Notes: generated by a model not told the origin, from the sequence alone. Counted from the first letter of the stretch, positions 12,603 to 25,690 are shown. The stretch: DNA of 64,000 nucleotides from Hirsutella rhossiliensis (GCF_020360975.1 NW_025408669.1:5580001-5644000); one strand, 5' to 3'. Translations and numbers: made by a program.

Positions 12603-13078
12603 TCTTATAAAGAGAGATATAATAAGTATATAAAATTATATAAAGGTAAAATTAAAAGTAAGGGGTCGGATAGGTAGGGTAGAGAGATTTAATTCTTATA
12701 GGGGTAATAACTACTATAAGGGATTAATTATTATATTGCCTTAATTCTCCTTCTTTCCTCTATTTAACGCCTTTCTTTATACCTATTTAGTATCTTAATT
12801 AATAAAGAAGATCCTACTTAAAGAAGCTATTAATATCCTCTTAACTACTAAGCTTTTTACTAGTTTTTCCCCTCCTTTCTAGCCGTTGCCGGTATATCCG
12901 TCTTATCTTTCGCTACCTTTATAGGAAGCTATCGCTACTTTTACTTCCCCTCTTACCCCTACCCTCCTCTTTATACCTCCTTTTAGCTCCTTCCTTAAAA
13001 CCTGTTTTTTAGCTTCCTAGGTCCCTTATACTAAGGGATATCTCCGAGAACTACGAAATTAAGCTACGCTTCGCGATA
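12603..13078 (-). repeat. Copia 2: 5' LTR
   Basis: 476 bp. Its downstream leader (minus strand, from 12602) matches the leader after the LTR at 24011-24495, which shows that both are 5' LTRs. The outer terminus TATCGCG abuts TSD ATAGT at 13079-13083. Confidence 0.88.
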
Positions 13079-13083
13079 ATAGT

Positions 13084-13380
13084 CCTAGCTACTTTAGTTT
13101 AACTACTTTTTTAAGGTCCTTAACTTATTTATTACCTCCTTTATTCCTAAGTACCTATACTTCTTATAAAAGGGTAATAATCTCGCGTATTATATCCTAA
13201 GGCGATATAGTAGCTCTAAAGTTAGTTAATCTAGTTTAATATATAGGTATATTAATAGTTATAATATTACTTAAAGTAATATAATATTATACTAAATTAA
13301 AGCTTTTAATATATAATAACTAGTATTATTCTTTAGGGATAAACCTATAAAGGGGTTTATATTAATAAATATAATAAGGT
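13084..13380 (-). pseudogene. Gypsy G1: leader and gag start relic
   Basis: Continuation of the G1 gag frame across the copia 2 insertion (minus strand, Lys/Leu/Tyr-rich helical text). Near 13300-13380 it matches, in inverted orientation, the block at 43330-43380, which I read as the 3' end of a related gypsy LTR and leader. The boundary of gag against LTR is not resolved. Confidence 0.5.
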
Positions 13381-13385
13381 ATAGT

Positions 13386-15257
13386 TATTATAGAGTAAGT
13401 AGAGGTATAAGCTTAGGTATAGTCTATTAAAAGAAGGTTAATAATCTATAAAAGGGGAAAAAAAGAAGTATAGGCCTAGCCTATATAAGCGTAGAAGCGG
13501 CTTATATATAGACTTAGCTTAAACCTTAGTCTAGGCCTATAGAAGGTAAAAGCCCTTATATTATACCCCTACCTAGCTTTTAAAGAAGCATACTTTTAAA
13601 TAATACTTAATACTATACCTAAGGGGATAGAACCCTTACGTAGACTATATACGCTTAGTCGCGGAAAAAATACTAGTAAATAATATATAATACCCTCTTA
13701 AGTAAGCTTCTTAGATAAAATATATTATTAATAAGGGCCGCGCCTTAAGAGTTTAGCTTTAGTACTTATAGCTAAGGAGTAAAAGTATATAAAACGGTAT
13801 ATAGCTAGCTTTAATAAGCTTATAGTATCCTACCCCCCTTATATTAGTATATAGTAGTAGCTCTTAGTACTATAATATAAGGGATAGTACTCTAGTATAT
13901 AAAGCTCCGCTCCTTTTTATATAGGGCTATATAGGCACTATATTTTACTATAATTATATTATATTAGCGGCCTTCTTATATCTTAGCCGCCCTTTTAGTT
14001 ACTATAAGTATACGTCCTATTTATATAGTAGCTACTACTATATATAAGGGAACGCCGATAAAGCTTATAAAAGTATTACTAAGATTACTTATTACTAGAG
14101 TTACTATCGTTAAACCTAACCTCCTTTCTATCTTAGTATATATACTCCTCTACTACTTAAAGTATATTTACCTATACCTCTTAGCGCGGGCACTTTAAAA
14201 ACTAATAGGATTTACTACTATAGCCTATATAGCGACCCTCCTATCGCTACTTTTTTCTATCCTTAGTCCTTAAGGTAAAGATAGAGATATCTATAGTATT
14301 ACTAGCGTTATCCTTTTTTTATACTATAAAAAAAGATAAAAAAAGAAACTTATTACTACTAAGCTCGCGATAAAAGTAGATAAGATTAGTATATATATTT
14401 AATAGTATAGACCTTTTACTTAAATAAGTACGCTAATTTATATTTAAGCTTATAATAAGGTAATTATACTTTACTATATTAAGCTAGCTATATATATCTA
14501 TTTAATAAAGTACCTCTTTAAACTATATAAAGTAAGCTAAAATAGCTTTACTTTACTTTTAATAGAGTATTATAAGCTCTTAGCTTACCGACTTAGCTAT
14601 ATTAGGTTTACTATAATTAGTATAGAGCTTTATAAAGAGGTTAGCTAGTTTATTTATATTAATATATATAAATAGTAAGAGATACCTTTATAAGTATAAG
14701 GATAAGCTTATATAAAGATAGTTAAATTAAGCGCGGATATCCCTTATTATAGCGCTATTAATATAAAGCTTTACTTTTATATAAAGTAGCTATAGCTTAA
14801 GCTTTATAAAGGAGCTATTAAACTTACTAAGGTATAGTAGTACCGCTCTTAGTTATATAGAGCCCTACTATTATAAGAGGCTCTTAATTACCTAAGTAAA
14901 CTAAGTATTATATTCGCCTTAATTTTATAACTATAAGAGTATAGATATTTCGCGTATATATATACTAGTATAGGCGGTTTAACTAAACTAAGTAATTAAA
15001 CGTTAGCTTTAAATATAGCTAAATAATAGCTATTTTATATATAGGGATATAGAGAGGGTAAAATAAAAGGTAGATTATACTATTATAAAGTAAGTAAAAG
15101 TATAGGCTTAGGTATAGTCCGTTAAAAGAAGGTTAATAATCTATAAAAGGGAAAAGGAAGAGAAGTATAAGCCTAGCCTATATAAGTATAGAGGCTACTT
15201 ATATATAGACTTAGCTTAAACCTTAGTCTAAGCCTATATAAAGTAAAAGCCCTTATA
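13386..15257. mobile_element. 1.87-kb non-autonomous LTR element nested in G1
   Basis: Direct repeats of 175 bp (13386-13560) and 177 bp (15081-15257) start TATTATA and end CCCTTATA (originally TG...CA). They are flanked by the 5-bp duplication ATAGT at 13381-13385 and 15258-15262. The empty site can be inferred because the flanks join into continuous gypsy sequence matching 43.2-43.4 kb. The 1.5-kb interior has no reverse transcriptase or integrase that I recognise. From about 13950 to 15060 the plus strand reads as one long frame with RIP stops, of unknown identity, ending just before the right LTR. A LARD-type passenger is the likely class. Confidence 0.8.
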
Positions 15258-15262
15258 ATAGT

Positions 15263-15655
15263 CTAAGTAATAATAAGTATATTACGTTAGTAATAAGTTA
15301 AAGGTTATAGATTATAAACTATAACTAAGTATCTAAGTAATTAAAATTAAAAATAAGATTATAATAAAGATCGGAATAATTATAATATTAAAAGCTATTA
15401 AGCTATTTATTTAAAAGAGTATTTTATTCCTTCCTTATATACCTTAAGATCTTCTTTAAATCGCCGAAAATACTAAGTAATCCTATTACCTAAGAGCGCT
15501 AAAGCGCTAAAGCGATCTTATAATCTTAGCTATAAAGCGTTAAAGGGCTAAAGTAACTTATTACTTTAAACTTAATTAGCCTATTAGTCTATTTAATATT
15601 CCTTACTTCTTATATTATATATCCTTATAATATATACTAGTCCCCGCGGCTTACT
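15263..15655 (-). repeat. Gypsy G1: 5' LTR remainder
   Basis: In inverted orientation 15263-15430 aligns with 43120-43320, including a shared stretch around the inverted ttattactaacgtaata. Further out similarity falls off, which suggests related but distinct LTR families. The right edge is where copia relic 3 begins. The exact terminus and TSD were not resolved. Confidence 0.5.
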
Positions 15656-18330
15656 AAACTATAGTTATAATACTACTAGCTTCTTAAAGGCTAGCTAAGT
15701 AAGAAGAAATCCTTAAAAAAGCTAACTAATACTTTCTTATAAAAGCTCTTTCTAGCTAGTAGCTATAGGATATAACTTTATTAATAAAGCCTATTAATAA
15801 TAGTTACTTAACTATCTTTTAAGAAGCTAGCTAAGAACTAAATAAAAAGGCTATTAAAGTATAATAATAAGTAGTTTTATTCCTTTATAACTAGTACTCG
15901 ACCTAGATAGTTCGACCTACTACCTTTATAGCTACTATAGCCCTTCTTACTATAGCCCCCGCTACTACTACTACTACTACCTTAGCCCTAGCTCCGCCTC
16001 TTACTCTAGGCCTAGCCCTAGTCTTATTAGTAAGACTAGCTTAACTAGTTCCTTAATAGACCTTTTAGTTTATTAGTTAAAAAATTAAAGAACTAGTTAA
16101 AATCGAACCTTTTTATTAAAATTAGTAATAAAAGGTAAAAAGGGGTTTTTTTAAGTAAACCTTCTAAATTAAAATAAGGATTCCTTAAAGAAATAAAAGA
16201 CTAAAAGATAAAATAGCTACCTAGCTTATAAATCCCTAAGCTATTAGTTATTATAATACTAATAGGTCTTTTAAGAAAACTAACCTAAAGGATTTAACCT
16301 TTTAAAGAAGCTATAAGAAACGATATAATAGTCTATTAAAGAGGACCCCTTATTATAAAAAAGATAGATAAGATTTAAGTTACTAAGAAATAGTAACTAA
16401 CGCTACTACCTTTATTTAAGCTATAAATTTAAGGAAGAATTATTAGTATAGTAAATCTAGCCTTTATCTTTCTTATAGATTAATAAGGCTAAGACTAACT
16501 ATTAGAGCCCTTTAATTATCTCCTATAAAAATTAGCTATTCTTAACTTTAGTACTTCCCTTAATATTTATAATATACTCTTATAATTCCGGTCTTTTAAG
16601 AAAGTATAAAGGGAATACCTTATTATAGGGGAATTAACTATATAGATAGAGGGATATAAAAGGGTGAATTTTATAATAAAATTACCTAATAGGTCTATAT
16701 AAATTCTATAGTAAGAAAGGGTAGCTTTTTACCTTTAATTTTAATAAGCTTAATTTCCTTTTACCTTCTTTAAGAAGAAGGAATTTTCTAGGATATAACT
16801 TTTAAGCCTATAAAGCTAGTTTAAAAGAATTAATCGATTAAGCTTATCGAGGAGAAATTCAGCTAATTTATTCTTAAATTCTAACCTATCCTTAAGAAGG
16901 AATCTCTTAAAAAGTTAGCTTTCCTTACTTAAAAGAGGAATAAGTTTACTATAAAAGACCCTTTTTTAATAGTCTAAAGAGATAGCCTTCTTTAGTATAT
17001 ATAAATTAGTTACCTAAGCCCCTTAGCTTTATATAAGCTAAGTTAATAATAAGGTATATAAATAAAGGGCCTAAAGACTATTAAATATAAATACTATAGC
17101 TAAGGAAAGACTAAGAGATAAGTTTCTAGATAAACCCTTTTATAGCTAAACTAGCTATATAAGGTAATTTAAGTTAATTAAACTAATATTTCTAAGAACT
17201 AAGAAAGCTTTATTTAAGTAATATTTTTTATAGATACTTTCTTAAAGATAGTATTTATTATAAAAATAGTAATAGCTACCTATTAAATATACGTAATAGC
17301 GTTAGTTAGTATATATAGTATATATAATATACCCCCTTAAAGATACTAAGTTAATTTATCTTAGGATACCTAGATATCTTAGACTATAAAGGGTATTTTT
17401 ATATAAGAAAGCCCTATACTAAAACCGCGCTTAATTATACTAGCGGGACTTAAACTATAAGCCTTTAAGTAGTATACGCTAGGCTAGCTAAAAGTATATA
17501 TATAGTTACTAAGAAGTTCTTTAAAGGGTAACCCCTCCGCTTAAGCTTATAACTATTATAAAAAAAGTAATAGCCCCTTATTAAATATAAGTAATAGCGT
17601 TAATTAATATATATAGTATACGTAATAGTCTTCCCTTATTTCTTATAGACCTACTTAAGTAAGTATAACTAGTTTACTTTTTAAGACTTCGTTAACTAAA
17701 TAAAATCCTACTTTAGCTATAAGGTAAAAAAGATATAGTTTAATAAAAAGCTATTTATAAAGGATATCTTAAATTAGCTTTAAAAAAGCGGTATTTTACC
17801 CTTTTTATTAGGACTAAATACCTAGGCTTAAAATAAAAGGGTAGAAAGATTAAGGGGTACTATAATAAAAAGGGCCTATATAATAAGACTTATTATAAGG
17901 CTTCCTTATAACCTTTAAAAGGAAGTTATTAAGACCGCCTATTACTTTTAGAACTAAACCTTAAGGGACCTTAAGGGCCTAAGGGACCTTAGGGGCCTAA
18001 GGGACTATAGGGGCTTAAAGACCCTTTTTAAGACCTAAGGAATAAACTAGAAATCTCCTCTTAAGCTCTTTATAAAGAAGAGGGCCTCGCTAGCTTATAT
18101 TTATACCTATAGCTATAAGGTATATACTATAACTATTAATATATAGCTAAAAAGGAAGAAGAAAAGAAAGCTTAATCTTAAAGCCTTTATTAGTTATCTT
18201 AATAATTATAATTCTATAAATATTTTCTAGATCTAGATTTCTTTTTTATAAAAGGTTATTTTAAATAAGGATATAATTTTTTAATAAATCTAGCTTCTTT
18301 AATAAAAATAGGAATTAATAGCCCCTCTTA
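15656..18330 (+). pseudogene. Copia relic 3 (gag to integrase)
   Basis: Plus-strand copy matching copia 2 from its position ~11.6 kb (mid gag) to the linker before RT, where it stops abruptly at 18330 next to LINE sequence. It includes the Ala/Ser-rich gag linker (15945-16030), protease/integrase text and the same integrase end as in copia 1. It is more heavily RIPped than copia 1 and 2: many CpG and CpT sites also read T. TRIM 2 interrupts it at 17256-17627. Gypsy G1 appears to have cut its 5' part. Confidence 0.8.
17256..17627. mobile_element. TRIM element 2 (RIPped copy)
   Basis: A second copy of the 12010-12379 element, 372 bp. Terminal repeats of 74 bp lie at 17256-17329 and 17554-17627, with the same core including a relic of the tRNA-like B-box region near 17445 and the ggtaacccctcc palindrome remnant. 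It is inserted in copia relic 3 at a different site from copy 1. Flanks gtatt (17251-17255) and gtctt (17628-17632) look like an imperfect 5-bp duplication. CA has been lost almost everywhere, unlike copy 1. Confidence 0.8.
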
Positions 18331-21300
18331 CTTTTTATAAGGGAATATATATTATAGTATAATTAGTTAGGTAGTAAAAGCTAGCTTAGTTAAGTTATAT
18401 TAGTTTTATTCGGTTTATAATTTAAGTAATAAGGTTTATACTTAGTTTAAGTTTAGTTTAGTTAATATTATAGTCTTATTATTATAAGTCCTCTCCCTTT
18501 CCTAAGGTTACTTTAATAAGGGAAGTAGTTAGCTAAGGTAGTCTTAGTTAAGGTCGCTTTATCTTTAGTATAAACCTAGTCTTATTATTTAATCTATTTA
18601 TATATAGCCTCTAAGCTAAGTTAAACTAACGGAGCTTACTTAAGTAAAAGAACTATTATACTAGCGGCGCCGCTATCTTTTTCCTTTAAAGGCCCGCTCT
18701 TATATTACTTATATCCTAGGCCTATATTAAGAGGGACTCCTTTACTTTTACTATTAATAAATAGTCGATTATTATATAGTAAATAGTATCTTATTTCTAT
18801 TTATAAATATATATTAATAAGACTATACTAAGGACTTATTAGTTAAAGAGGAAGTTATTAAGCTTAATCTTTCCTATATATATCTAAGTAATTACTTTAT
18901 TAATATACTTAAGGAGGCTCTTATAATAGTTTAGTATTATTACTTTATTAAACTATAGTAAGAAGTTAATAAGGTAAAAGGTAGTTTAGTATTATTTAAT
19001 TACGTTTTCCTTAATATTTTATTAAGCGGCCTATTCTTTATTTAGCCTTTTAAGTAACTTAGCTTTATCTAAGAGGTCGTTTAATCCTATCTAGCTCTAG
19101 ACCCCCTTTATCTCCTTTACAAGGGGGGGCCTACTAGATAGTAGTACCGCTAAGGGCCTACTCTCTCTTTAGTATCGTCTCCTTTTAAGTATACCTACGA
19201 CCGCGTTAAACGCGCGTTAAATTTAGCTTAAGAGCCTTAAGTCCTTTAACCTTTAAAGGGTATCTATCGTTCTTTAGTTTAAGTAAAGGTTAATTAAGGG
19301 TACTTATACCTCCGCTTTTACTTAGTAGACTAAGGTCGCGTAGTAAGCGCTTATTACTACTTAAAGGTAAGCTAACTAGTCTTATACTAAGTCCTACTTA
19401 ATCCTATAAAGTTTTCTTTATATAAGCGTTATCTTATAAAATATAACTATAATATAAGAGATTAAGGACTAGATTACCTTACTATAAACTTCCTTAGTAT
19501 ATAATAAGGTATAGCTTTATATAAACGTTATAAGCTTAGTTAGGGCTATAGTTTAGTACTTTATCTTTACTTAGAGCTATTTTAAGTATGCCTTTTAATA
19601 TAATTTCTAGTATACTTAAACCCTTAGTAAGCGAGCCTCCTAAACTAGTATTACTATATTAGCCCTAAGGTAAACTAGCGTTATTATTACTTATTTCCTT
19701 TATATAAAGTATATTAACTTACTTTTTAATAGTTTAAAGTAACTATAAACTTAGTCGCTTACTCTATATATACCTTTTAAGCCTCTTTTAAGTATACTAC
19801 TATAATAGCTTTATTAAGTCTAATACTAACTATATTTATATCGTTAGTAAAGCTAATAGTATAAATACTATATATTATACTAAGCCTCTTATATAAGGGG
19901 GTTATATAGTATAGAAATAAGATTAAGGATAAAAGGGAGCTTTAAAGGATACTTATTAATACTTAAGTTAGCTTTAAGGTCCTTTTATTAAAGTAAAAGG
20001 TTAATTTTCTATTACTTATAAAGCTTTATATTAAGCTTATAAGCTATCTAAGGTATCTTTAAAGCTTTAGTTCCCTTATAAGCTTATTATAGTTAACTAT
20101 ATTAAATACGCCCTTAATATCTAGCTATAAGAATAATATAATACCCTTTTAGGCCTAGGTCGTATATATTAGTTTTATTATTAGTAAGATCGCTACCTTT
20201 ATAAAGCGTACCTTCTTATTCCTTATTTATTTATTTAATAAGATACTATTTACTTTTACTACTCTTATAATCTTTTAAGCTAATATTTACTTTAGTACTT
20301 TCCTTATTATAAGTAAAAGGGAAATTAATCTCTATCCCCTTACTATATAGTAAGCTTCTAGCCTCTTACCTAGCTTTTAAATTACTACTATATTCGCGCT
20401 ATAAAACTATTTTAAAAAATATAAGAGTTAAGTATAAGCGTTAAAGATCGTAGCTAGTTACTAAACTAATATTAGTTTATACTTCTTAATAAACCTTAAG
20501 GGGACGCTATTTAAACCTATTACTTTCTAGCTTACTATCTTACTTAGCGCTACTATAATATTAGCTAGCTAGATCTATTAGTCGACTATAAAGGGCGCCT
20601 TAGCTATAAGCTAAGGTAGCCCTTAAGTTATACTAGCTTTTAATAAAAAGAACTTAGCTATTAGTATCTAGGCCTTCCTTTTAAAGGTTTCTATTAATTA
20701 GTCCTCGCCCTCTTTAATTAGTAGTAGGATATAGGTTAGTTTTAGTAGTAGCTTACTATAAAGTCTAGCCTACCTTTTTATATTTTAAAGCTTAGTATTA
20801 TTAGCGATAAATTTCTTTAAAAACTCGCGCTAGTAGGCCCTCCTTACTTTATAGACAGTCTACTTCTAAGCTACTATTATATTATATAAGTCTTCTTAGT
20901 TCGCCTTACTTTTTTCCTACTTATACTTCTTCCTTACCCTCTTAGCCTTCTTTATTACCCTTCTTACTTTTAAAGTAAACTATATATTACCCTTAAGTAA
21001 TACTTACCCTTAGTATAGAACTATAGCTATTGCGATTTATACTAAAGTAGTAAAGATATAGTTTAGGTCTTAGTTAATATCCTTTTACGTCTAAAGTATT
21101 AGCTAGTATAGTCCTAGCTAAGATATAGTCTTAGCTTTAACTAGCTTAGTATCTACTTCTTTCTATCTTAGGGCTAGTTTAAGCGCTTAGGCCTAAGTAT
21201 TAACCTATAGTATAATAGTCTAAGGGATATAGTCTAACCTAGTTAGGTCTAGGTTAGGCTTAGTATATTAAATCTTAGTCTCTAGCGTTACTTAAGCTAG

Positions 21301-23430
21301 GTTAATAATACTATCCTTTTAGCTATAAAAAAATCTTATATACTTCTTTTTTAAGGTAGTAAGTTTAAGTTATAGTCTTATTACCTCTTATATAAGTTAT
21401 ATTGTACTATCTAAGGTTTTATTATATTTATCTTAGAGCAGGTAATAGATATTAATATCCTTTACTATTACTATAAAGTACTTTAGTTTAATTATACTTA
21501 GGTCTTATAATACTCTAGCCCTCGCGGCCTTTAGTAGTAAGTAAATTATTTATAGTTTAGTACTATCCTTAAAAATTACCTTACTTTAGTTTAGTTTAAA
21601 CTAAGGTAACTAAATCCTTAGCCTAAGCCTTTTATATATATATAGTATATACCTCCCTTCCCTATAAACTAAGCTATAAAGCGCTACTTTAAGGGGTAGA
21701 GTCCTACCTCTTAATATAGCTTTTACTTCTTATAGTACTATTAAGTTAAAGCTAGCTTAATAGTAAAGCGCTAACTAAGCTAGCTTATATTTCTTTTATA
21801 TATTCTAGAATAGTACTTTTAGTTATATATTAGTAAGGTTAAGGTAAAAAGAGTTATTTATATAAAGAGGGAGGCGCTTTATTTCTTAGCGCTTTTTTAT
21901 TTATTATACCTATAAATATTATTTATACTTAGTTCGGCCTCCCTAGCCTTACTAGCTAGCGGGTATATTAAGCTCGACCTATTATTTTAGCGCGGTTTAC
22001 TTAGTCCTTACTTTTAAACCGCGGTCGAATTAAGAACGCCCTAAGTTTCGACGGTAGGTAGCACTTATTACTTAGTATAAGTCTAGGTATTTACGAACTA
22101 TTAAGGTTATCGTAGGTAGTTTTCCCTTACCTTTTCCTAGGATTTATTTACTATAAAGTAAGTTTAGGTTTATAATAAGTAGTCTTCTTAGTATAAGATA
22201 TAGTTATAAGGGATTTTACCCTTCTTAGCTTTATAATTACCCTTATACTTATTATATACTATGCTTTTATATTAGCTATAAAGTTATATTAATATATACT
22301 GCTTAGTAATATAGCTATAATTATAGTAATTATAGTATCTTTATAGTTAGACTAACTTATTATAGGGTTTATATTAAAAGATTTATACTTTAAGAACTAA
22401 GCTTAAGTTATAGAGCCTATTAGCTTCCTTTAAGCTACTAACCTTAATAAGTATAGTTATTACTATTAATATCTTAGATTATAAGTATAGCGCCTAAGCT
22501 TATAAGACCTTAACTTTATTTACTTTTATAATCTTATAAAGTAATCGCTCTTTATTTACTATTACTACTATTAAAAGGATATTCTTAGTAACTACTATAT
22601 ATATATAGTAAGTAATTATAGCCTTTAGTTTAAATATAGCCTTAACTTAGCCTTAGTCCCTTTAATAAGCTCTTACTAAGGTATTAAATATAACTATAAT
22701 ATCTTTACTTTAAAGGCGCCTCGCTACTATAGCGCTTATAGCTTTTAAGGCTATATTTACCGCCTTTACTATATCTTTTAGTTTATAGCTTAGGATTTTA
22801 AGCGGTGCCTTAGTAAGGACTATAATAATCTTACGTTTATAGCGCGGTAGTACTTATTTTACTATAGCTTTATAATAGGTCGGTCCCTTAGTCTTAGCTA
22901 TAACTATAGCCTAGGTTTACTTTAGGCCTCTTAGGCCTAAAGCGATACTTAAGTAAAGTTCTTCCTTAACTAACTTCTTAATTACTTCTTAGATTATTAT
23001 CTTAAAGCTCTCGTCTACGTAAAGTACTATTAATAATATACTATTAGCGTAGAACTTTACCTTAGAAAGCTATTTAACTACTACTTATACCCTACTAAAC
23101 TATATACTTAGGATAAAGCCTATAAGTTTATCGTATACTACTTTTTCTATAAGGTCGCTTAGCGCTTAAGTAAGTATTATATTACTACTTTAGGTTTATT
23201 AACTCGCTTTATTAAGGTATATAAATTTAAGTAGCGTCTCTTTACGCTATACGCTTTAGTCGAGCCCGATATATTAAGGGCTACTACTACGTTTACCTAC
23301 CCCTTAGCCTTAGTATATTATTACTAAAGGTAATTAATATTACTAAATTAATACCTAGTATTAGTTAGTATTTTAATCGCGATATATACCTATTATAAGT
23401 ATATATTAGTTTTATAAGAAGGGTTTTTTT
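18331..23430 (-). pseudogene. Tad/I-type LINE relic
   Basis: Non-LTR retrotransposon on the minus strand. ORF1-like text lies at about 23.3-22.3 kb and the endonuclease region about 22.2-21.0 kb. The reverse transcriptase (about 20.9-19.6 kb) shows LINE RT blocks (GPDSVPPRLLKK-, WRPISLL- and KAFDxVNH-like). The catalytic box FTDD reads FTND at 19840-19851, a change explained by TG-to-TA. The RNase H region probably follows to about 18.4 kb. Such elements nick the chromosome and prime reverse transcription there. Boundaries are approximate; the 3' end abuts truncated copia relic 3. Confidence 0.75.
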
Positions 23431-23434
23431 TATA

Positions 23435-24010
23435 TTTACCTTAAATAAATTAATAAAGAGATTAAGTTAAGAGAAACTAGCTTATAAAAGAAAGAATAAA
23501 GCCTATAAAATAAAATAAAGAATATCCCTTAAGAATATTAAAAATATAATAAACTCTTTAAAAAAGAACTTAAGATAGGGTTACTTAAATATAGCTAATA
23601 GGACTATAAATTTTATCTTAAAGATAGAATAACGCCGACGTTTTATAAGATTTATAACTTAAATAAAAAGTAATTATAAACGCTATATAACTACCTTAAT
23701 AAGAATCTATAAAAGGGATCTATATAAATATTAATATCTAAAGTAAGCTACTTAGTTATATTTATTTTAAAGATAAATAGTAAGCTATAACTAGTTATTA
23801 AATATAGATACTTAAATAATATTATAATAAAGGACCGGACGCTATTACTACTTATATTAAAACTATAAGATCGACTATATAGTTAAAAATAGTTTATACC
23901 CCTTAACCTTAAAAGTGCTTTTAATTTAATATATATAAGAAAAGAATATAAATAGATAATAGCCTTTAAAATAAAATTTAGACTATTTAAATATCTAGTA
24001 ATACTATTTA
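23435..24010 (+). pseudogene. Gypsy G3: reverse transcriptase relic
   Basis: The plus-strand frame gives the typical Ty3/gypsy RT order: an NLxxKxLxTLRDYLNKNL-like start, the KKNGKLRLVIDYRxLN block, DRTPLPLI, then LDLKGAFNLIRI. It stops at the FEYLVMPF block, where the LTR of copia 4 begins. The RT palm after this point is missing. It resumes with RNase H at 25063. Confidence 0.8.
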
Positions 24011-24495
24011 TATTACGAAGCGTAGCTTAATTTTATAGTTCTTAGAGATATCCCTTAGTAAGAGGGACTAAGGAAGCTAAAAACACCTAGTATAAAAGAA
24101 GGAAAAAGGAGCTAAAAAGAGGTATAGAAAGGAGGGTAGGGGTATAAGGGGAAGTAAAAGCGGCGATAGCTTCCTATAGAGGTAGTAAAAGATAAGACGG
24201 ATATACTAGTAATAGCTAGAAAGGAGGGGAAAAACTAGTAAATAGCTCGGTAGTCGAGAGGATATTAATAGCTTCTTTAAGTAGGATCTTCTTTATTAAT
24301 TAAAATACTAGATAGGTATAAAGAGGGGCGTTAGATAAAGGAAAAAAGAATAATTAAGGTAATATAATAATTATTCCCTTACTATAATTACTGCCCCTAT
24401 AAGAATTAAATCTCTCTACCCTACCTATCCGACCCCTTACTTTTAATTTTACCTTTATATATTTTTATACTCTTCTTATATCTCTCTTTATAAGA
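24011..24495 (+). repeat. Copia 4: 5' LTR
   Basis: 485-bp LTR of the same copia family, starting TATTACGAAGCG. It is followed by the same leader as the 5' LTR of copia 2, so the orientation is plus. Confidence 0.85.
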
Positions 24496-25062
24496 GTTAT
24501 AAGCCTAGAAGGAATAGAATTCCTATACCTTCCGGCTACTATAAAAGGCACCTTTCTTATATCCCTCGTAGCTCCCTTTTACCCTTCTTACTAGAAAAGC
24601 CGATTTTTAACTAACTTTTCTACCCCCCCTCTCTCTATAACGATATCGAAAAACGACTCCTCTACCGTCCCTATAGTTTATAGGACGATTCTTATAGAGC
24701 CCTAAGACTAGGATAAGTAGGTAAAGGAGCTACGGGCTCGTATAGATAGGACTATTTATAATTTAGTCTTCTCTAATAAGTAGGACCCTCTTAAGCCCCC
24801 TCTTTATCTTAGGGCAACGGACTTTATAGAGGGAGCTACCCTCTTCTTTAAGCTAACCTCTATATAGTAGAGAGCTTTTTCTACTACCCTAGGCGACTAT
24901 AAGAGTTACTAAAAGGAGTACCTCTATAAGATAAAGCTGCTAACTATTATACGCACGGCGATAATAGAATCTATTAGTGCTATAAAGCTAATCTCTCTTT
25001 AAGAGAAAGAGACTCTTAGGTAGTAGCTTTTAAAGCTCGAGTCCTTAATAGCTCCCTCGAGG
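24496..25062 (+). pseudogene. Copia 4: leader and N-terminal gag, truncated
   Basis: Matches copia 2 from 12602 down to about 11660, then switches at about 25062 to gypsy sequence. Only the N-terminal part of gag is present. No 3' LTR is seen, so an internal deletion or recombination with the surrounding gypsy removed the rest. RIP stops are present. Confidence 0.75.
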
Positions 25063-25690
25063 GGCTATAAGTATAGAACTTAATTACCTTATCTATAATA
25101 AAGAGTTCCTTATAATTCTTTAAGCTTTTAAGGAATTTTAATACTACTATTTTAAAAGTAAGTATAAAGTTATAGTTTATATAAATTATAAGAATATCTC
25201 TTGAGTAAAAAAGAAATATACCCTAGTATATTTATATTTATTATATAAAAATATAGTAATTTACTATACTAGTCTTATTATAAGGTACTTAAAAGTAAAA
25301 GCTATTATATTAACGTTATCGTATTAATTTTATTTTATAAATATACTTAGCTATTAATATTATAAACTATAAGTCTTTTTAAAACTTAGTTTATTTCTAC
25401 TATTTAAAACTTTATATTCCCTTTGCCCTTATACTAATAAATTTAATAGAGATAATCGCTAATAATCTTTAAGAAGTATTAATTAACTATATACCTTTTA
25501 AATAGTATCTCTTACTAACTATTAATAGTTAAACTTAAACTAAAAATATTAAAGTAGTCCTTAAAATTATTAGTTACTATATCTATTATAATTAGTACTT
25601 ATAGCTTCTTTTACTTAGCTTAATAAATATTTTAGATAGCTATTTTAAAGAATTATAGAATAATACTATTTTATAATATATATTAGCTAG
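25063..25690 (+). pseudogene. Gypsy G3: RNase H and connection relic
   Basis: Plus-strand text corresponds to the Ty3/gypsy RNase H (ELLAIVEAFKEFRYY-like followed by VYTDHKNL-like). It is the expected continuation of the RT at 23435-24010 after the missing palm segment. It ends near 25690, where composition becomes GC-richer and the unidentified minus-strand frame begins. Confidence 0.65.

Larger units (their letters stand above)
6387..13078 (-). mobile_element. Complete copia element 2
   Basis: Full-length Ty1/copia relic. The 476-bp LTRs lie at 6387-6862 (3') and 12603-13078 (5'). A 5-bp duplication ATAGT flanks it at 6382-6386 and 13079-13083. Reading on the minus strand, gag is about 12.6-11.05 kb, integrase about 10.9-9.5 kb, and RT/RNase H about 8.9-7.1 kb, with the YVDD codons at 8204-8215. 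It is inserted in gypsy G1 gag, which resumes on both sides. A TRIM lies in its gag (12010-12379). RIP has placed stops throughout. Without the TRIM the element is about 6.3 kb. Confidence 0.92.
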
